From assembly GCF_040115645.1 (NCBI RefSeq), contig NC_089541.1, forward strand, positions 7,006,001 to 7,070,000: a DNA stretch of 64,000 nt. Direction: 5' to 3'. Source of the stretch: Euwallacea fornicatus. Taxonomy: Eukaryota > Arthropoda > Insecta > Coleoptera > Curculionidae. Of this stretch, positions 59,220 through 64,000 are shown in pieces (positions within the stretch are counted from its first letter, which is position 1; the number at the start of each line of letters is the position of its first letter). A model generated the notes under the pieces. It worked only from the letters and a program-made list of their open reading frames with translations. It made no database searches and was not told where the DNA came from. The translations under genes were made by a program, and so were the position numbers.

Positions 59220-59508
59220 CTTGCAGTTGATAAATAGTCGCCTGATACTCTGCCAGCTTTTCATCGATATAATCCTGAGATTGATTGGCGATGATTTCAG
59301 CAGTGGACGGTCCAGAATCCTCCTCATCGTCGACTTCGTAGTTGCGAGGAAGGGGAGGAGGAGTCATGGGCATCCCAACGTATTCGTAGTCGAGATTGGG
59401 GGGTCCGATATCGGCATAGGTGACTGGGGAATAAGTTCTGGAAGAGTAGGGGTGGACCCCTTGGAAGTAGGGGTCTGGAGAGGGGCAGCGGTTTGGCGCT
59501 GGAGACGG
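59220..59508 (-). CDS. Msp300: Msp300 second coding exon of form A
   Basis: Follows the 62.5 kb exon in phase 0 and codes for about residues 88-184. It starts Pro/Tyr-rich (PSPAPNRCPSPDPYF), has a PPPLPRNY stretch that resembles an SH3-type proline motif, then an acidic patch (VDDEEDSGPS) and a probable helix ending in AEYQATIYQLQ. It ends in phase 1 with a single G before GTAAGA. Joined to the 23.4 kb exon this G makes an Asp codon, giving QLQ-DEQERVQKK, a natural lead into CH1. Acceptor TTTTTAG. Confidence 0.75.
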
Positions 59509-60376
59509 CTAAAAAGGACAAATCTGTTTCAGAATTTCAAATCACACCTTTAAGCCTTAATTGTTAATTCTTGACAGCATCGAAAAATCTCATTTAGTAT
59601 GTCGAAATTTGCATTTGCTTTGTCGTTATGGTGAGTGAGTCAATCCGCCCTATAAATTTCTTCATAGATTACTAACAATAGACATCAGAGAATCTTCAAA
59701 AAATAGAATCCGCTATCCTAGATCTCAACGTTGTGGTATTTTCTACTCACATAGACCCCTGCTGCATCCCTCTACAAAAAAATACTGTGATCTCCTGGAT
59801 CTACATGAAACCACCAGAGTTAAAGTATTCGAATAATATCATATTAGGCGTTGGGGAACAGCGCAATTCTCCAGACTGGGCCAGGCCCAAGTGGATCGAC
59901 TGCGCATTGAGCATTGTGGATCTTCCATGGCTTTAGAAAGCAACTTTGGGACGCAAAATACGTCCTCAGACGCAAGAATAATGTGTTATGGTCTACCACC
60001 ATGTCAACTTTATCTGAAGCATAGTGGACTGTTTGTATAAATAATGATAAATGAGAGATGTTTTACAAACCACGGTGCGCCAATGAAGCTCAATAAGAGC
60101 AGAGGAGCGGTCCGCTGGGACATATGTCAGTGGCGTAGCTTTTCGCTGAGATATTTTCAAGAATTTTATTTTCAATTGATAATAATTTCTAAAGAATAAC
60201 TGCGAAAGAGAGGCTACAAATGTCAAAAAAGAGTATAAACCTGGAACAGCGTTTTGCAAAGAGTTCCTCAAAGATGGCTTAATGTCCTTAACCCACTACT
60301 GCCATACAGTTAGGAAGATGAAAACCAGTATAACTAAACTGTACCTCGCAAACTAAGTCTATCAAATGTTTTTACA

Positions 60377-60640
60377 GCTGTCGCCTCAGTATCTAGTCAA
60401 GAAGTGATCAACGATATTCAACATCTGAAAAATAATCAATCGTCTGCAAAAAAACGTGAAAGGTGTGGGGTCACGCTGCTGGAAGAGGGCGATAAGAAGC
60501 ACATTAGCCCCACGAGGAAGACTTTTATCACTGGTGATAAGCACACTGAAGTATTTCACATTAGAGCGAGAAAAAGCTTAACTACTGAAAAAAAGGCTGA
60601 GAGAGCTCCAGTTATGAGACGCAAATTCAAACCTTCAGCT
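60377..60640 (+). other. Unassigned open frame preceded by an acceptor-like site
   Basis: After TTTTTACAG the plus strand is open for about 88 codons to a TGA near 60,641 (SVSSQEVINDIQHLKNNQSS, later GDKHTEVFHIRARKSL). The product is Lys/Arg-rich, with no motif I recognise. It could be an exon of an unknown gene or chance. Confidence 0.2.
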
Positions 60641-60689
60641 TGAGACGTGCTTCATCTAATGAAGCATATCCGGTATTCATTTCTAGGAG

Positions 60690-61025
60690 GCATCTGGAAT
60701 GACAATAGCAACCTACTCATACTTCAAACCCTCCTTATCAACCCCCAAAACCCTCTTCCCATGCTTTCAACCTCATATGGCAGGCGACGAATCAAACCTC
60801 ATAGACGTCCGTCAGCTGGGAAAACAAGAGCAAGACCTATGAATTTTCGGCATGATAAAAACCACTCTGGATTTACTTTTGGATCTCCCAGAAACACCCT
60901 TTCTTATGGCTATTTTCGGGGGGCATTTGCACTCAGTATCTGAGCCTCACAGCCCTATAGTGCAGAGTATCAAATATGTGATGGAGAACACTGAACCTGA
61001 AAAGACCTTGATTATTGTTACTGGT
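60690..61025 (+). pseudogene. Possible decayed exon, alkaline-phosphatase-like
   Basis: One plus-strand frame reads MAGDESNLIDVRQLGKQEQD, a TGA near 60,838, then MIKTTLDLLLDLPETPFLMA, FGGHLHSV and ENTEPEKTLIIVTG, followed by GTTAGT, a plausible donor. In alkaline phosphatases an 'M...AL..L.....GFFL..EGG' block is followed about 35 residues later by 'TL+IVT.DH', and this fragment follows that outline. The metal-binding D-H-H residues of the block are not preserved here. The similarity is faint and one stop breaks the frame. Confidence 0.3.
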
Positions 61026-61029
61026 TAGT

Positions 61030-62284
61030 TTTTGCAGGAAAGCAGATTCTATTTATATCAATAAATACAGAGAAAAACTTACTGTAAAATGAATGCGCAA
61101 ATACTTCGTTACCGAGATACATAGGGCTGGACTCCATATTTCTTATGATTTATCAGGGATTCAGAAGGTACCCAAAAGCCGGAAAGTGAACTAAATATCA
61201 GATAATCTCTAAGAAATATAGTGAAAAGTGTGATGTCCATTTTCAGATGTTAACATCGTGTACTTCACTAAAGATGTAATTATTGTTCAGGGATTTTTTA
61301 TTGTAAACTCTGCCCTAGAGATCTCTGAACGTTTTGTATGTTATTCATAGGATCGTGTGAAGATGATTAGCAGACAAAGATTGCAGAGGGGAGCAAGGAT
61401 TCTTGTACTATTCCTGTATATGCCAAAGGTACTTGCGAAAGAATAAAAATACTGCAAAACATGTGAATTCAGACTAATGTTATTCCCGGAAGTTCCCCAA
61501 ATATGCCTAATTCGGCCGTAGGGTGTATTTGGCACACAACAAAAATTTTCACACAGAAGTAAAACTGCAATTGAAAAAGCCAGATTTTCAAAAATCTTCC
61601 TGAAAACAAGATTTTAGTCTTCAAACCAAAATACCCAAAATAGCTAGCCTAAAAACAACCTTCGTATATCGCGAATAATGCTGCAATGTTAAATTGGAGG
61701 TGCCAATAGAATGCATTAACATTATACAGTGGAAGGAAATCCCATTTTTACAGGAAAAAGGTAATATTTTTTTGTTCTTTGAAAGACTCTTTCACCTGTG
61801 AACCTTTATAATTATATATTTTTTTTCATGAATGTTTCTGGGATTCCGATCAGGTTTGAATTCTGAATGTGTTTAGTAATAAGGTGAAAAAAGTATATTT
61901 TGTACTACATTATAAATGCTGTAGCTACGTATGTTGTTGGTTTGCCACGGTTTTGTACACAGACAGTTTTTGATGTCCTAATGACAACATCCTGGCCGAA
62001 TGTAAACACCCATACGACATTCCTTTTATCATACGGAAAATCCTGGAAGTACACTCTGGTTTAGGCAAGTTCCGGATTTTATTTATCCCCCATCGTTATC
62101 ATATTTATTTCACTTTCAGTGTTTTAGATTTTAAGTTACTTTTTCGAGCATATAACTGCGTCTTAGCAGATCCCTTTTGATGACATATCTTATTATGCAT
62201 ATAGCACTATGATGTAAATACACCGCGTCGTTTCCTTGTTAACAAGAACATATTTTGTCACTTTTATATACTACAGGTACTTAC
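61030..62284. other. Msp300 intron, no gene seen
   Basis: Between the first two coding exons of form A. AT-rich, short open frames only, no repeat recognised. Confidence 0.5.
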
Positions 62285-62592
62285 CGGATGCATAGGAAGT
62301 CTGAATGGTTTAGGTCCAGGGGAGAGGGAGGTAAAGGATTTCGGGACGGGAGATGCTGAAGGAACTCCGGGGGGCGGCATCGGCCATCTCGGTCTCGGAC
62401 ATACGGGCATCCGACCCGCGAACATGTTGACGCTAGGGCTGGTCAGGCGCGGAGGTGGCGACGGCGCGTAAGGGGATGACGGCCGAAAGGGGAGCGGCGA
62501 CCAGGCGCCCCTAGGCGGGGCGCGCCCACCCTGGCCGCTCTGCATTTTAGGTTGTGGACGTTTGGTTTAAACGCGACAAAGTTCCATCGGTT
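62285..62592 (-). CDS. Msp300: Msp300 first coding exon of N-terminal form A
   Basis: Codes for residues 1-87 from the ATG at 62545-62543. An in-frame TAA lies eight codons upstream, so this ATG is the start. The segment is rich in Pro, Ser, Gly and Arg (for example SSPYAPSPPPR) and is probably disordered. It ends in phase 0 at a clean donor (CCG, then GTAAGT). A good acceptor (TTTTCAG) precedes 62592, so 62546-62592 looks like 5' UTR of an exon fed by an upstream non-coding exon, perhaps outside the window. The function of the segment is unknown. Confidence 0.7.
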
Positions 62593-64000
62593 CTGAAAAT
62601 AAACAGAATAATACATGTACTTGGAGTATATAGAAAAATATATACTCAATCATCGCTCGAATTAGATCTATCAGCGATATATTCCTTTTAGCTTTAGCTC
62701 AATGAAATTTTGATTTATGATGCATCATTATAGCCTTTTGATCTCAGTCTCGCGATGCGCCATGGAAACCTCCTGGAATTTTTTTTAAGACAATACGAGC
62801 AGACCCGACCTACTTATTATTTCCATAATCCGGAGGGTTACCCGGTCCATCATCGTCAAGGTAAAAATAGCGCTCTCGTGACGCGGGATTATTTGATCGA
62901 AATTTTCTCGTCAGTGGCATATCTCCCGAAATAAACCGAATCTCGCTTTATAAAAAGGTGTTACAAATCAGACGCTTGATGTTAAAAAATCCATTTATTA
63001 CAAAAAAAAAACGAAATTTGCAGAGCGAATAGCTCGAAACCGTATTTCCCTCAGTTATCGGTACCTGTAGAGTTGGCATAGTAGCGTAAACTTCTTGATT
63101 TAATGGCGGAAACAATTTTTTCTTTAGACTTTCAGGAATTTTTTCGAAAAACGAAATCAAATACCAAAAACGTCTGCTGATTTTAAACGATTAATGAAAT
63201 CGTTCGTGCGTAGGTACAATACCTAATCGTATCTAATATTAACTTCCTTAATACTATTTAGTATAAGGAAATCGAAAGAAGTGAAATGGCCTTTAACATA
63301 AACAGTTTCCCAGAGATAAACATTCGATTATTCAGCATTTAGTAGAAATTAGAAAAAATAAAATAAACTTCAGACAAGATTCTTCCCAATAACCGTAATT
63401 CCTGAAATCGGTAGTAACAACACAACGTTTGATTTAATCCAGAATACAGTTTTATTTTAAGAGAAAAAAACTTTACGCTGCCTACTGCTTATGATGCTTG
63501 TCTACCCACCTTTAGAGTAAATTTACAAATTTACCTAAGACTTTTTAATTTATCGAATTAATGGCTTCCTCAGATTCTTACATGTACATAAAAGAAAAAT
63601 ATGGTGAAAAAACCGAGCAAATCAGATTTTCCTGAACACGCGCCTTTTCAAACGCACAAAATGAATATATACACCAAATGGATATTCTAGAAATATCGAT
63701 TTTTTAAAATAAAATCTCTATTCTCAGCATTTTCCCATCTGTTAGATCTCCTATAGCAGTGGCAATTCCTGCGGCATCATCCCCTTATTTAGCTACCGTA
63801 TATAGATCCCCGGTGATCCTTTTGACTTCCTCATTACCCATGGAGGGTTATTAGCGAATCAAATGTGATATCTAACATCGAAAACCTTCACCACAACTAG
63901 TCGAGAACTAAGCACTCAAAAACCCCGGGTATGTCTTACCGGAAAGTGATGACGGCGTGGTTCAGCACGGACAAGGTACCGAATAGATAACACTTAAAAC
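62593..64000. other. Upstream of the first Msp300 coding exon
   Basis: About 1.4 kb, AT-rich. If the acceptor at 62,593-62,599 is used, this is intron upstream of a 5' UTR exon; otherwise it would contain the form A promoter. No core promoter element could be singled out. Confidence 0.4.

Larger units (their letters stand above)
1..62592 (-). other. Msp300: Msp300 / giant nesprin gene, 5' half (transcription unit)
   Basis: Overall span of the minus-strand gene; it is cut by the left edge. Nesprins anchor nuclei and other organelles to actin through two N-terminal CH domains, a spectrin-repeat rod and a C-terminal KASH segment in the outer nuclear membrane. Here the CH pair and a large part of the rod are visible; the KASH end is not. 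Every exon junction I propose uses a GT (one GC) donor and an AG acceptor, and the phases agree along the whole chain. The long form reads 62545-62285, 59508-59220, 23448-23387, 20189-20094, 20041-19865, 18696-18540, 18481-18229, 18172-17548, 17437-17236, 17126-16892, 16834-15277, 15175-8662, 8495-8207, 8147-7804, 7750-7535, 7485-6875, 5962-5712, 5650-4939, 4879-3439, 3315-<1. The name rests on domain order (CH-CH then hundreds of repeat residues) and on the CH sequences. Dystrophin or beta-spectrin are less likely because their rods are shorter. Confidence 0.9.

Noticed and set aside
62264..62284. C-terminal residues VSTCSI after the first Msp300 coding exon
   Set aside because: They come from reading through the GTAAGT donor into the intron.
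1..64000. CRISPR arrays, bacterial operons, integrated viruses or other prokaryotic-type systems
   Set aside because: No spaced direct repeats of that kind, no ribosome-binding-site-led genes and no viral structural or replication proteins were seen; the content is ordinary animal intron, exon and transposon DNA.

Overview
The window is animal genomic DNA, almost certainly from an insect; a beetle is a guess I cannot prove. It is AT-rich, has canonical spliceosomal introns as short as 48 bp, and carries mauritiana-type mariner and Tc1 transposons. No bacterial, phage or plasmid genes are seen. Features were read from the sequence by splice sites, reading phase and protein motifs; no database search was possible.

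The dominant gene is on the minus strand: the 5' half of the insect giant nesprin (Msp300, the SYNE1/2 relative). Twenty exons of the long reading, plus two alternative 5' exons, join with consistent reading phase from about 62.6 kb down to the left edge, where the gene is cut. Its product has low-complexity N-terminal segments, a tandem pair of calponin-homology (CH) domains binding actin (exons 23.4-18.2 kb), and a very long spectrin-repeat rod (18.2 kb to position 1). At least 5,869 codons lie in the window. The C-terminal rod and KASH anchor must lie to the left. Two N-terminal modules (62.5+59.5 kb, or 38.6+30.1 kb) end in the same phase and can each join the CH1 exon at 23.4 kb, implying alternative promoters or splicing.

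On the plus strand, nested in the largest Msp300 intron, is a five-exon gene (54,651-58,137) for a 794-residue HEAT-repeat protein. It resembles the PP2A scaffold (A) subunit but is diverged, with an insert and an acidic tail.

The introns between 20 and 55 kb are full of DNA transposons: two 99%-identical Tc1 copies (21.4 and 50.6 kb) sharing the same two nonsense codons; two mauritiana-type mariners, one broken (24.9 kb) and one with an intact 347-codon transposase (48 kb); a Tc1 element with about 197-bp inverted repeats inserted into an older mariner (41.3-44.4 kb); a frameshifted Tc1 (52 kb); a deletion derivative (46.6 kb); and a Tc1 relic (53.5-54.5 kb). An R1-like LINE remnant (about 26.6-27.0 kb) and a foldback repeat (about 28.95-29.57 kb) are also present. 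The remaining intron stretches show nothing I can support beyond weak or unassigned ORFs, one of which (60.7-61.0 kb) may be a decayed exon of an alkaline-phosphatase-like gene.
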